Assembly (NCBI RefSeq): GCF_034702125.1
Contig: NC_085878.1
Span: forward strand, 16,927,057 to 16,991,056
DNA from: Engraulis encrasicolus
Lineage: Eukaryota > Chordata > Actinopteri > Clupeiformes > Engraulidae
Direction of reading: 5' to 3'
DNA: 64,000 bases
This document shows, one piece after another, positions 45,463 through 55,500 of this stretch. The position numbers and the translations under genes were made by a program. The notes under the pieces are model-generated. The model saw only the letters and a list, made by a program, of their open reading frames with translations, had not been told where the DNA came from and did no database searches. The stretch's first letter is position 1; every line of letters starts with the position of its first letter.

Positions 45463-46857
45463 TTAATTCAAAAAGCGGATGGCTTGAGGAAAAAAACTCT
45501 TACGCAGTCTCTCTGTTCTACATCTTATGGAACGTAGTCGTTTCCCTGAGGGCAGCCTTTCAAACATGGAGTGACTAGGATGGAATGTGTCTTTCATAAT
45601 CCTTTGTGCTCGTGTCTTTGTCCTTCTTGCATATACATCTTGCAGCCCTGGAAGGATGGCGCCAGTGATTTTTTCTGCAGCATGCACTACTCTGTGCAGG
45701 GCAATCTTGTCCTGAGCTGTGCAGTTGCCATACCATGTTGTAATGCTTCCTGTAATTACAGACTCAATTGTGGCAGAATAGAAGGACTTCTGCATGTCTG
45801 ATGGAATTCTGAACTTCCTTAGCCTCCTGAGGTGGTACAGACACTGCCTGGCCTTTTTCACTACGGTGGTGATGTGAGGTGACCAAGACAGATCTTCAGA
45901 AATGTTGACGCCTAGATACTTGAAACAGCTCACTCTTTCCACAGGGGTACCAGAGATTTCCAGTTGAGCATAGTTCTTCTGATCTTTTCCTCTTCTGTAG
46001 TCCACCACAAGTTCTTTGGTTTTGGTGACGTTGAGCTCTAAACTGTTCTCTGCACACCAGGATGACAACATCTCAACCTCATTTAGGTAGGCTGTTTCAT
46101 CGTTGTTGGAGATGAGTCCTACCACCACTGTGTCATCCGCAAATTTCACAATGGAATTGGAGCTGTGGATAGCTGAGCAGTCATGGGTATAAAGGGAGTA
46201 CAACAGAGGGCTGAGAACGCAACCTTGCAGCGCGCCGATGTTGAGGGAGATTATGCTAGAGGAGCAGTTGCCAATCTTCACTACCTGAGGTCTGTTTGAC
46301 AAGAAGTTGAGTATCCATGCACATAGAGAATGACAAAGTCCAATGTTTTTCAGCTTGGATACTAGTTTTGAGGGCACGATGGTATTAAATGCTGAGCTGT
46401 AGTCAATGAATAGTAGTCTTGCATAGTTGCCCTGTCCTTTATCCAGGTGAGAAAGGGTGGTGTGAAGGACATGGGAGATGGCATCATCAGTGCTCCTATT
46501 TTCACGATAGGCAAATTGAAGGGGGTCTAATGAGCCAGGGACAGAAGAGCAGATTATATTTTTAACAAGCTTCTCAAAGCACTTCATTACAACAGATGTT
46601 AAAGCAATGGGGCGGTAGTCATTCAAACAGCTTGGATTGGCCTTTTTGGGTACGGGTATGATAGTTGACCTTTTAAAACAATTGGGAACAGTGGAGCTGG
46701 CTAAGGACAGATTGAATATTGTTGTGAAGACAGGAGCAAGTTGATCAGCACAAGATTTTAACAACCTTCCAGGAATACCATCTGGCCCAGCTGCCTTTCT
46801 GCCGTTTACTTGCTTAAGTACTCTTCTAACATCGTGCATACTGATGGTAGAGGACAA
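45463..46857 (-). CDS. Reverse transcriptase domain of the Rex1-like LINE
   Basis: 464 codons open from 46857 to the stop at 45463. Carries RT motifs 1 to 7 and the thumb/C-terminal region ending FRKSFFPQAIRFLN-like sequence. The two catalytic positions (FIDYSSAF, FADDT) are kept, so the damage that silences this copy lies upstream. The Met at 46857 is probably not the original start, because the normal protein is fused to the endonuclease. Confidence 0.85.
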   Translation of the reverse strand: MSSTISMHDVRRVLKQVNGRKAAGPDGIPGRLLKSCADQLAPVFTTIFNLSLASSTVPNCFKRSTIIPVPKKANPSCLNDYRPIALTSVVMKCFEKLVKNIICSSVPGSLDPLQFAYRENRSTDDAISHVLHTTLSHLDKGQGNYARLLFIDYSSAFNTIVPSKLVSKLKNIGLCHSLCAWILNFLSNRPQVVKIGNCSSSIISLNIGALQGCVLSPLLYSLYTHDCSAIHSSNSIVKFADDTVVVGLISNNDETAYLNEVEMLSSWCAENSLELNVTKTKELVVDYRRGKDQKNYAQLEISGTPVERVSCFKYLGVNISEDLSWSPHITTVVKKARQCLYHLRRLRKFRIPSDMQKSFYSATIESVITGSITTWYGNCTAQDKIALHRVVHAAEKITGAILPGLQDVYARRTKTRAQRIMKDTFHPSHSMFERLPSGKRLRSIRCRTERLRKSFFPQAIRFLN

Positions 46858-46859
46858 AC

Positions 46860-47654
46860 ACCTTTCTTGGCCAGCTTCACTGCTTTTCTGAGCTCATAAC
46901 AAGTTGATTTATATGGCGCCATATTTCCAGATAAAAGACATTCGTTATACGCAGTTGTTCGTGCGTTCAGGGCTTCACGAATAGATCTGTCGACCCATGG
47001 CTTCTGATTTGGGTAGATTTTCACAGTTACCGTGGGAATGATGTTAGAGGCCAGTTCTGAGATGAAGCACGTCACCACGTCAGTGAATTCGTCTATGCTG
47101 TCGGAGCTCTCCCTAAACATGTCCCAATCCACATCAGCCAGCGCATCTTGAAGCAAAGCTTCTGAATGATCCGACCAGCGGCTAACCTCTCTCGTGGAAG
47201 GAGCCTCTCGACGAAGTCGTTGTTTATACTTCGGTAGCAGCATGACAGCGGCATGGTCTGATTTGCCAAAGGCCGGGAGAGAGGGCGCTTTGTATGCGTC
47301 TTTGAATGGCGAGTAGCAGTGGTCTAACGTGCGTTCCCCTCTGGTTGGACACGAGATGTGTTGGAAAAAGTGTGGCAGAACCTGCTTCAGATTTGCCTTA
47401 TTGAAGTCACCGATCACTAACTGGGCAGCATCTGGATGGTCTGAAAGGTGTTTGGTGATCACATCATGCAATGATGACAGTGCGCTGATAGTGTTCGCTT
47501 GGGGAGGGATGTAGACAGCGATGGGGATGACAGCCGAGAACTCCCGTGGCAAATAGAAGGGGCGACACAGAATGGAGAGGTGCTCTAGGTCGGGGGAACA
47601 GGAGCGGGACAGAATGGAGATGTTTCTTGCATCGCACCAGTTGTTGTTGGTCAT
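46860..47654 (-). pseudogene. Endonuclease C-terminal part of the LINE
   Basis: Encodes NNWCDARNISILSRSCSPDL, YIPPQAN, GDFNKANL (metal-binding Asp/Asn), TLDHCY and GKSDHAAV (catalytic Asp-His). Ends RKAVKLAKKG, after which the linker is deleted and the frame changes. Confidence 0.85.
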
Positions 47655-47663
47655 GAAGCACAC

Positions 47664-49596
47664 TAGCCTAGAAATCTAGACGCCCCTAGCGACCGCAAAT
47701 TGAATTTGCTCCCGGGGGCAGTCTAGCGGACCCCGGTCGTTTTGCGAGGCTGAAAGTTATCCGATGACAGGGCCAATCAAATCGCGAGGGGGGCCGGGCT
47801 ACCTAGTAAACAGGAAACTTTCCAAGAAGAAGCATGGTGTCCGTCCGTGCTACGTACAGCACGAAAGTGTTTACTTAATTTAAAAAGCCTGGATGATAAT
47901 ACATTTCGTGGCTGACATGGATTGATGTAATAATACACCATGAACTTATGGGGCACAAATAGATCTCAACACATTACCATTTGATCATTCGATGTTTTAA
48001 ACTAGCTCGGTAAGCTAAGTTGAGCATTTTACAGAACCAGATAGTCACACGTTATTATCAGACCACTACTGTAGGTAGAATGAAATTGCTGCCCCAATTT
48101 CTAACAAGACACATGCCATTAAAAACGAGACATTTGAGAGCTTTGGAAGTCTTTGAGTAGCTTACTAAATAGATGGGAATGACACCGAGTCTACCAAGTA
48201 GTCTGGCTAGTGGGAGCGAGCTGCCCGGGGAGCGTCCTGCGTTGGGAGCGACAATCCGGGAGGTAGCTGGCTAGCTAACGCCGAACATGCCATGTTGACA
48301 ACAATCATAAATATAACCATTTAACAAGCCCCAAATTGCTCGACATTTTGCTGATTGATCAAGGAGGGTCATGTGGTTGAAAACGAGGCATTTTTGAACT
48401 GTATAAGTGAAAACACGATTTATTAGGAAACTTGTTTGTGGCTGTGGTCATCACACGAATTCACTGCTACGACGGCTGGAAGTTGCCGCTTGCTTCACCT
48501 ACAAAGAGGCCCTCGCTAGTGGCTAGCTAACCTGTCGTCAATAGCAGAGCTAGGTATCCAGCCTTGTATTATATGCCTGCCCCAAATTCTAATAAGATCC
48601 ATGTCATTAAAAACGAGACATTTGGGAGCTTTGAAAGTCTGTAAGTCGCTTACTAAATAGATGGGAATGACACCTGGTCTACCGACCTAGCGGCTAGCCA
48701 TGTATTAGTTATGGGTATACAGCTAGCTAGCTAACACCGAACATGCCATGTTGACAACAATCATAAATATAACCATTTAACAAGCCCCAAATTGCTCGAC
48801 ATTTTGCTGATTGATCAAGGAGGGTCATGTGGTTGAAAACGAGGCATTTTTGAAATGTATAAGTGAAAACACGATTTATTAGGAAACTTTTTTGTGGCTG
48901 TGGTCATCACACAAATTCACTGCTACGACGGCTGGAAGTTGCCGCTTGCTTCACCTACAAAGAGGCCCTCGCTAGTGGCTAGCTAACCTGTCGTCAATAG
49001 CAGAGCTAGGTATCCAGCCTTGTATTATATGCCTGCCCCAAATTCTAATAAGATCCATGTCATTAAAAACGAGACATTTGGGAGCTATGAAAGTCTGTAA
49101 GTCGCTTACTAAATAGATGGGAATGACACCTGGTCTACCGACCTAGCGGCTAGCCATGTATTAGTTATGGGTATACAGCTAGCTAGCTAACACCGAACAT
49201 GCCATGTTGACAACAATCATAAATATAACCATTTAACAAGCCCCACATTGCTCGACATTTCGCTGATTGATCAAGGAGGGCCATGTGGTTGAAAACGATG
49301 CATTTTTGAACTGTATAAGTGAAAACACGATTTATTAGGAAACTTGTTTGTGGCTGTGGTCATCACACGAATTCACTGCTACGACGGCTCGAAATTGCCG
49401 CTTCAACTACAAAGGGGCGTGTCGCGTGTACGAGACAGCTGTGACGTTACACAGAAGTGTGTGGGGATTGGTTGTTTGCCATCCAATTGCGTGACGTTGA
49501 GTGCTGAAGCAACCGTTTATCCCGCCCACACTGCTGCCCAGCTCTCCTAGACCCTGGTACAGCTTTTTGCTGTACGGGTCTGGCTGCGCTAGGCTA
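47664..49596. mobile_element. 1.93-kb TAGCC-ended element inside the LINE endonuclease
   Basis: Ends TAGCCTAGAAATCTAGAC and GGCTGCGCTAGGCTA; 9-bp TSD GAAGCACAC at 47655-47663 and 49597-49605. On both sides the LINE reading frame (KLKGGGVCF and MTNNNWC) rejoins exactly when one TSD copy is counted. The interior contains tandem repeats (48091-49410). hAT- or Mutator-like by TSD length. Confidence 0.85.
48091..49410. repeat. Three tandem units of ~456-488 bp
   Basis: Units start with GCCCCAATTTCTAACAAG-type sequence at 48091, 48579 and 49035; the last is partial. Units 2 and 3 differ by only a few bases over their shared length; unit 1 is more divergent at its start. The third ends in CATCACACGAATTCACTGCT near 49380. 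Confidence 0.92.
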
Positions 49597-49605
49597 GAAG
49601 CACAC

Positions 49606-50158
49606 CCCTCCTCCTTTCAACTTCCCAGACTCTTCCGTCCTGTCTGATCGAAATACTGACAGCGAATCAGCGGGGGTTATTGCATGGTCTGGCACAGCTG
49701 GAGTAAGCCAGGTTTCAGTGAAGCAAAAGATATTACAGTCACGGATATCTCTCTGATAGCGGACACGGGCTCTAATATCATCTAGCTTGTTATCTAATGA
49801 CTGGACATTTGCAAGAAGCATACTTGGAAGGGGAGCGCGATGCGCTTTTGTCCTCAGTCTGTTTCGAACTCCTGCCCTTTTTCCGCGGCGTTTCTTCTTG
49901 CGGCATCTTGGTCCGTATCCATTGTTTGTGTTCGAATTCCGGAGAATCTCCCTCGGCCAACTTGAAATGTCATATAAATAATCCGAATGAAGGCAATGAA
50001 TGCTGGTTTTAAGTTCCATCAGTGTCTCAAAGTTGTATGTTAGCTGTGCATACATCTGGGAGAAAAAAATACTAAAAATGATCACATAAATAAATAAACA
50101 AAGTCTGAATGGAGCAGTTGCAACGGCGTCTGGACACAGCCGCGCCGTTGCCATAACA
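49606..50158 (-). pseudogene. Endonuclease N-terminal part of the LINE
   Basis: Encodes a hydrophobic leader, a basic stretch (CRKKKRRGKRAGVRNRLR), then LLANVQSLDNK and FCFTETWLTPAVPDHAI with the catalytic Glu of ETW. The Met at 50163 falls in the TSD; an in-frame ATG a few codons downstream (~50152) may be the true start. Confidence 0.8.
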
Positions 50159-50469
50159 AACATTGGACTGTCGGGAGAAAGGGTTTCATTTAATTGGTAA
50201 AAAGTTATCTGAGACTAAGTGCTGTAGGATCAATGGGAAATGTTCGGAACATTGACGCATCGGACCAATGGTGCGTCGGAAAAATGAGCGGACCCCAGGT
50301 AAATGAGGCAGGAGCAATTGCTATTTTTAAGCCAACTGTGCCAACCTTTAACCTAAATTATATTTCTTTAAAATTCACACAGAAGCTTTAATAGTACAAC
50401 AGAACTTCAAAAGCAGAGAGCGATTTCCCAACATAGGGGCGTTTGATGCACCCTAAAGAATAATCCCTT

Positions 50470-50886
50470 ATATGTGTGTGATTTGGTTTCCTGGGGCACG
50501 TCTTTGGTGGACAAAAATAAAATGGATTACTATGAGGTATCACTTCGGATATCAATTTTGTGGTCGCCTGTGTCAAGACGGCAGCTGAGAGAGGTGGGTG
50601 CTCCATTTCTGATAACTCAAAATGTATCGTTTCTGTGCTAGCTAATGGAATGGTTAGCCACTCAATGGAGCTGTATCGGTACACAAAAACGTCCAAAAGG
50701 TTATGCAGGTTATGAGCTTCATATAAAAGGTTATAAGCTTGCCCGCTGGGCCACGCTTTATTGAAAACGGCACAATTGAACAACTTGGCGCAGCAAGCAT
50801 GAAACTTTCTTGCGGTAGTCGCTCTGGCCCATTTCCCTGGGGTTACACAAGATGTGATATGAACCCAAAACAGCCGGACTTCTCCT
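50470..50886. mobile_element. Right half of a TTAA palindromic element
   Basis: Aligns with the right arm of 41297-43481 (GGACAAAAATAAAATGGATT, GCTGAGAGAGGTGGGTG, ending GCCGGACTTCTCCT) and is followed by TTAA (50887-50890). The other end is missing. 50893-51176 to the right is A/T-rich with no assignment. Confidence 0.75.
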
Positions 50887-51184
50887 TTAAGCTGTTGTGC
50901 ACTCAAGATCAGGGAGACATTTCCAGACCACCATGGACAATACAGAGGTTACGCTCAAGGACTTACATTTTTTTTTAGTGTGTTTGCCTAGATTCAATTT
51001 TTTTGACCATTTAAATTTTTTCTGTATATACGTTTTAATTAAAAGATATTAAACAACACTGACTGTTTCTTGTCTTGCATGCATTATGACATGGGAGTAA
51101 GGGTGTAAGAAGTATTCCTAACAATTAACAGTGTAGGCCTAAGTATAAATGTTGTGGCTGTCAACATCTGGAAGCCCTTGAGGG

Positions 51185-51546
51185 CAGTGTTGCCAAATTA
51201 GCGTCTTTTTTACGTCACTGGCGACTAAAAACCTCTTCTAGCACCTTTAGCGACTTTTTGGCGCATTTGGCGAGTTTTTAAAATACGCATTTTCAATGAT
51301 AAATTCATTGTTTTTCAACATAATTGTGATTCTGTGCCGCCTTCAGAATAGTTTCCGACGGTCAACCAGGGCTGCAGATAGCTCTGATCTCCAAAAAGTA
51401 GCTAGCACCACAAATTTCTACTGTGGACGAAGGCATGTGGGCACGTTTTCTGTAGATCAGCGTGCCATGCGTGACGCTGTGACGTCATACAACGACTTTT
51501 CAGCCAGCCAATAGCGACTTTGGCTAATTTTCTTTAGGCAACACTG
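51185..51546. mobile_element. 362-bp hAT miniature element
   Basis: Ends CAGTGTTGCC and GGCAACACTG; exact 8-bp TSD CTTGAGGG at 51177-51184 and 51547-51554. Interior rich in GCGACTTT / TAGCGAC words. Confidence 0.9.
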
Positions 51547-51554
51547 CTTGAGGG

Positions 51555-51655
51555 AAAGCAGTGGATTGAGAGGGACTCAGATGCCCACAAGACCCTGTAT
51601 CATATCCTCTGGAACAAGCACTGGCAGAATGGCATAAGTACCTGCCTTTCAGGTA
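51555..51655 (+). pseudogene. Possible transposase C-terminal fragment
   Basis: Encodes KQWIERDSDAHKTLYHILWN plus HWQNG. It vaguely resembles the C-terminal region of DDE transposases such as the one at 53.5-55.3 kb, on the opposite strand. Weak. Confidence 0.3.
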
Positions 51656-51689
51656 AAATATAGACATATGGACATTTTTCAAGTCAACT

Positions 51690-53510
51690 TTCAGAGGAGC
51701 CAAACACAACTGTCACCACTGACCATCGACAGTGATGCTGTGGAGAGAGTGAGCAGCACAATATTCCTTGAGTGCACATCAGCAACGATCTCTCCTGGAC
51801 CACCAACACATCATCACTGGCGAACAAGGCCCAATAGCACCTCTACTTCTTGCGCAAACTGAAGGCAAGTGCTACACCCACAGACATCATATATGAATAC
51901 TAGATACGTCATCGCGTATTTCAAGCACGTCCGCACAGGTCGGCCATATTAGCGCAGCCTAAACTCTCCACAGACCCTCCGTTACACCTGAAGTAAACTG
52001 AAGAGTTGAAACGTTGGAATACTTAAAAATATATACTGTTGCTTCGCTGAAATATTGACACGTGTTTATAAATGGTAGGGCTCCTTAAAACTTAAGTGTA
52101 GACTGGGGTAAAACGCCCAGGAGAGTAATAGGCCTATGCTTCTCACTTAACCTATTTGTCCAACAAATGAGATAGACCTACAGCTAATACACATTTTTAA
52201 CCATTGCTGTGAATTACGTTGACGGCATGGATATATTCATTGCATCAAATTATAGACGACAGAGATGACGTACTGGAAGAGAGATGTAGCCTATAGCGCA
52301 ACAAGTTAATTCTATCTGGATGCTTTAGCGTCACGACTCATTCTGAACACAAGGTGGAGCTGTCGAAACCAAAGTAGAATGTAGACTACAAGTGAACGTT
52401 TATTTGTTATTTTACTGAAAATATAAAAGATTACTTTGTGCATTTGTTTATGTGATCTATTTAATTACCTGAATAAGCCTACTGAATTATATTATACATG
52501 ATTTTAGACCTATAAACATTATAATATAATAATAATGTGAATATGCATCACTATGCAGTATCAACATATACTTTCGTTTGGAATTTTTTATACTGTATAA
52601 AAAAATAACCCTTTAAAAAATCGAAATCAATTTTAGGGAATTATGGCCATCTGAAGAGTATACAACACCAAAAACTCACTGCAACTGGTTGAGCCAGCAG
52701 GCTGTGCTAACATGGCCGCCATGCGCGGACATTTGACTTGCATGACGGGAACGCGGACGACGCATCTAGTATTCATATATGATGTCTGTGGCTACACCCA
52801 TTAACTCCCTTGCGCATGGTCATTGGTCAGTGGGTGCGATGGATACAATTTCCGTACTCTGCAAAATCCGGAGACTCCGCGAAAATCTGCCGAAAGAGGA
52901 TATCCGGTTGTCAATGTTCAGTTTGTGGCCAAATTAACTGCAGCTGTTGGTCAGCAGTAATTGCTGGGGGTAATTAAGGACAGCTGACAAACATTCACAC
53001 TGTCCTATGACCTGTTCCACACTCCGACCCTCGCGGAAGTGGCATTGCATGCTTCCCTGATGCTTCCAATACTGACCGTGGAAGAAGAATAACATTTCCG
53101 TACTCCCCTCGCCATCATTTCGTACTACGCTGTTATGACGTCAGTAAGCCCCCCTGTCTCTACTCTCCTGGGTCCTGACCAGCTGCATCACAGTGTGGGG
53201 AGGAAGCTGAATGGAGCAAAACAGGACACGCTCCATCGCATTGTGAAAACAGCGAAGAAGATCATTGGAGCGCCACTCCCCTCCCTGCAGGACATTTACA
53301 CCGCCCGCCTCACCCGCAAAACACTGATGATCACCAAGGACACAAGTCACCCTGCACACAAACTGTCCAGTCTCCTGCCCTCTGGAAAGAGGTACAGGTG
53401 CCTCCGCTCCCGTACCAGCAGGATGGCATAGAACTTCATACACAAAGCAATTAGGATGCTGAACACAGCCCTCCCATGCACATTCTACTTGCAGTTCTGC
53501 CGTTCGTCCC
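51690..53510 (+). pseudogene. Rex1-like LINE fragment, broken
   Basis: RT 3' part: 51755-51870 encodes FLECTSATISPGPP in a shifted frame (matching a LGVHISNDLSW-type motif E) and FLRKLK; then a hAT element (51879-52790) and ~350 bp of unmatched sequence. The C-terminal end 53150-53510 encodes DTLHRIVKTAKKIIGAPLPS, LQDIYTARLTRKT, HPAHKLSSLLPSGKRYRCLR and, past a stop, NFIHKAIRMLN. The last block aligns with the same block of the LINE at 45321-50158, so the two are related but distinct. Frameshifts at ~51780 and ~53190. Confidence 0.8.
51879..52790. mobile_element. 912-bp non-autonomous hAT element in the LINE fragment
   Basis: Ends CACAGACATCATATATGAAT and its inverse, ~26 bp perfect; exact 8-bp TSD GCTACACC at 51871-51878 and 52791-52798. 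Near-terminal GACG/CGTC words. Non-coding. Confidence 0.9.
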
Positions 53511-53543
53511 ACATTTTTGACATTCTTAGTCAGCTATTTTGTC

Positions 53544-55289
53544 CTATATGTTATCAGAGGACAACTTACTTAGAAGAGCTGCTATTTGAACATGACCGTC
53601 TGTGCAGATCTCAACCACCCTGATTGCCTTGGAGAACTGGTCCACGGTCTGGATGAAAGCCTCTTTCTCCATGATGTTGGAGTTCCATGATGTGTGGAGC
53701 TTGTCAATGGTGGCAATGTGGAGTATTGATTTGGGTTCGATATCCATAGTGGTGTAACTGCAGAACTGTGCACAGTGTCCAGGCGAGTCGTTCCTCCCAT
53801 CCCAAGTGAAAAACAACAATACAAAACGCACACTTGTAACATACGTCACAGACCATAATTCTGGCCATGAACATACCGGTACAGTAGGGGAGCGTACCTA
53901 TGTTCCCCGGGTCCTATGTTCCCCTGTCTTTGTATGGGAAAAGGGAACATACGACCCTTTTTCTAAAAAAGGGTTCTATGTTCCCCGCATTGTATGTTTC
54001 CGAGTTTTCAAATTGTGCCCATCCCTAAACCTAACCGGTCAGAAATGCAATGTTTCTGAGTTGTAAATTTGTGCCCTGATCAAAACCATCCTAAAACCTA
54101 ACCTGTCAGAGGTGCCACAACAACTTGCGCTTTGCCATGTGGCAGTAGTCTACTTGAAAGCAGTGGGGAAAATAGAACCCTTTTTTGAAAAAAGGTTCCT
54201 AATTTCCCCACATTGTTCATGTTTCAGAGTTTTCAAATTGTGCCCTTCCCAAAACCATCCCTAAACCTAACCTGTCGTAATGCAATATTTCTGAGTAGCA
54301 CATGTGCCCTGACCAAAACTGTCCCCAAACCTAACCTGTCACAGTTGCAATAGCAACCTGCGCTTTGCCATGCGGCATCAGTCTACTTGGAAGCAGTGGG
54401 GAACATAGAACCCTTTTTTGAAAAAAGGGTCCTATACTACCCTCTACCGGGGAAGGGTTCTATGTTTCCCACTGCTTCCAGGTAGACTGATGCCGCATGG
54501 CAAAGCGCAGGTTCCTGTTGCAACTGTGACAGGACCTGGGGAACATAGTTGGGATGATCCCTACAGTAGACACCAATGTATAGACCTCCTCTCTTCCCTT
54601 TCACTGCACCAACACAGTACGTATCTTGGATTTTGAAGTAAGTGTTGGGATTCACCATGCCAATATTCATAAATTTAAAGAGGAGTGCAACTTTTGAGTA
54701 GTTGTTCCCAGACTGCAAAATGTTGGTGGCAGAAGAAAATCCCCAGCCGGCACTGCAAACTTCCATCATTGGTTGGGAACTCCAATTACACAGACGGTGT
54801 CCGTTGGAGCACACCTAAAAGCAAGAAAAGCCATTTAATATAGAGTGCCACGTGCAGCTGCGTGTGTCAATCACTGCAATCCTTACATGACATTCATTGG
54901 TCAAAGCTTACCCATTCAACAGCCATGGCTGTGCCCTTAAAGGATATACTTGTGCGAAACGGAGCACCCCTACTGCACACTTCACTGGTAGAGAGAACAT
55001 GGGTACCAGTGGCGTAACACAAGCACTTGGGGCCCCCCAGCAGGGTGCTTGTGTTGCTGCATGGACACCAATGACATCTTCTTCACAGTAAACCTGCTTT
55101 GGGCATGGAAAATCCACCACTTTGGCACTGGGCAACGGGTCATCTGGACAATCCTCATCATCAGGCAGGTCATGCACAGTCTCATCTAGGCCAACTGTAG
55201 GGAGATGGTTGATGGAGGGACCTCCTTTTAGTGCACCACTCAATCTATGTAGGAAGAACATGGAGAGTTTTAGATTACAGTATTTATAG
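53544..55289 (-). pseudogene. DDE transposase relic, Kolobok/ISL2EU-like
   Basis: Acidic N-part (55190-55060: VHDLPDDEDCPDDPLP, PCPKQVYCEEDVI). Middle block 54814-54560: CSNGHRLCNWSSQPMMEV, SATNILQSGNNYSKVALLFK, FKIQDTYCV. Then a hairpin-rich insertion (53886-54545). Then 53849-53544: WDGRNDSPGHCAQFCSYTTM, SILHIATIDKLH, NIMEKEAFIQTV, CTDGHVQIAALLSKL. DGRxDSPGxxAxxCxY followed by a TDxHxxI block is shared by a family of fish and invertebrate DDE transposases with an N-terminal Cys-rich part; the superfamily name is from memory and uncertain. The catalytic Glu region is missing: the sequence stops at ~53540 where it meets the LINE fragment. Confidence 0.7.
53886..54545. repeat. Hairpin-rich tandem repeat inside the transposase
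   Basis: Three ~230-bp units. Each has a near-perfect hairpin GAACCCTTTTTTGAAAAAAG-GGTTC type (53955, 54173, 54408) next to ATGTTCCCC, then CCTAAACCTAACCTGTCA-type blocks (54005-54330). Outer edges TAGGGGAGCG and GATGATCCCTA with CAG on both sides suggest an inserted element. Confidence 0.75.
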
Positions 55290-55500
55290 TAGGGGTGCGC
55301 TGTATGGACGGTATAATATCGTGCACGGTATTTTTTCCACCAAGGTATGGATTTTGTCCATACCGCTCTACCGCCATAGCGCATTGCGTCCTGCAGATGG
55401 CAGTAATAGACAACGTTTTGAACATCCACCCGACTGTCTCTCGTAGTTGTAGCAAAAGAATATGTGGTTGTAGAAAAACAGCAGCACAATCTCATTTAAA
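55290..55500. mobile_element. hAT-like left end
   Basis: TAGGGGTGCGCTGTATGGAC followed by GGTATAATATCG and TACCGCTCTACCGCCATAG, typical of TAGGGGTG-ended fish hAT elements whose subterminal part forms imperfect ACGGTAT palindromes. No matching right end found. Confidence 0.5.

Larger units (their letters stand above)
45321..50158 (-). pseudogene. Rex1-like LINE, nearly full length, interrupted
   Basis: A non-LTR retrotransposon with AP-type endonuclease and reverse transcriptase. TSD AACATT at 45315-45320 and 50159-50164; 3' tail is a short CAAGATT-type repeat. Endonuclease N-part 50158-49606 (LLANVQSLDNKLDDIRAR, FCFTETWL), then a 1.93-kb insertion (47664-49596), then 47654-46870 (VIGDFNKANLKQVLPHFFQH, DHCY, FGKSDHAAV). 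RT 46857-45463: AGPDGIPGRLL, NDYRPIALTSVVMK, FIDYSSAFNTI (motif A), GALQGCVLSPLLY (motif B, with Leu where Pro is usual), FADDTVVVGL (motif C), YLGVNIS. The linker between endonuclease and RT (~46860) is largely deleted with a frame change. SSAFNTI and the C-terminal RTxRxQRI...HPSH...LPSGKR block fit the Rex1/Babar group. Confidence 0.88.
43872..50294. mobile_element. 6.4-kb inverted-repeat element carrying a LINE
   Basis: Left end has GGTAGCATGTCATTTTTCCG, right end inverted GGTCCGCTCATTTTTCCGAC; the ~125-bp terminal regions (43872-44000 and 50160-50294) match with ~80% identity by eye, including TGGTCCGAT, TTTCCCATT, ATCCTACAGC and AATTAAATGAAACCCTTT. An 11-bp direct repeat CCAGGTAAATG flanks (43861-43871, 50295-50305), long for known superfamilies; Mutator-like (9-11 bp) is possible. 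Its interior is occupied by a 938-bp element, telomere-like repeats and the LINE. Confidence 0.65.

Noticed and set aside
48091..49410. Regular repeats that could be mistaken for a CRISPR or satellite array
   Set aside because: Units are ~460 bp without spacer structure, in a eukaryotic transposon.
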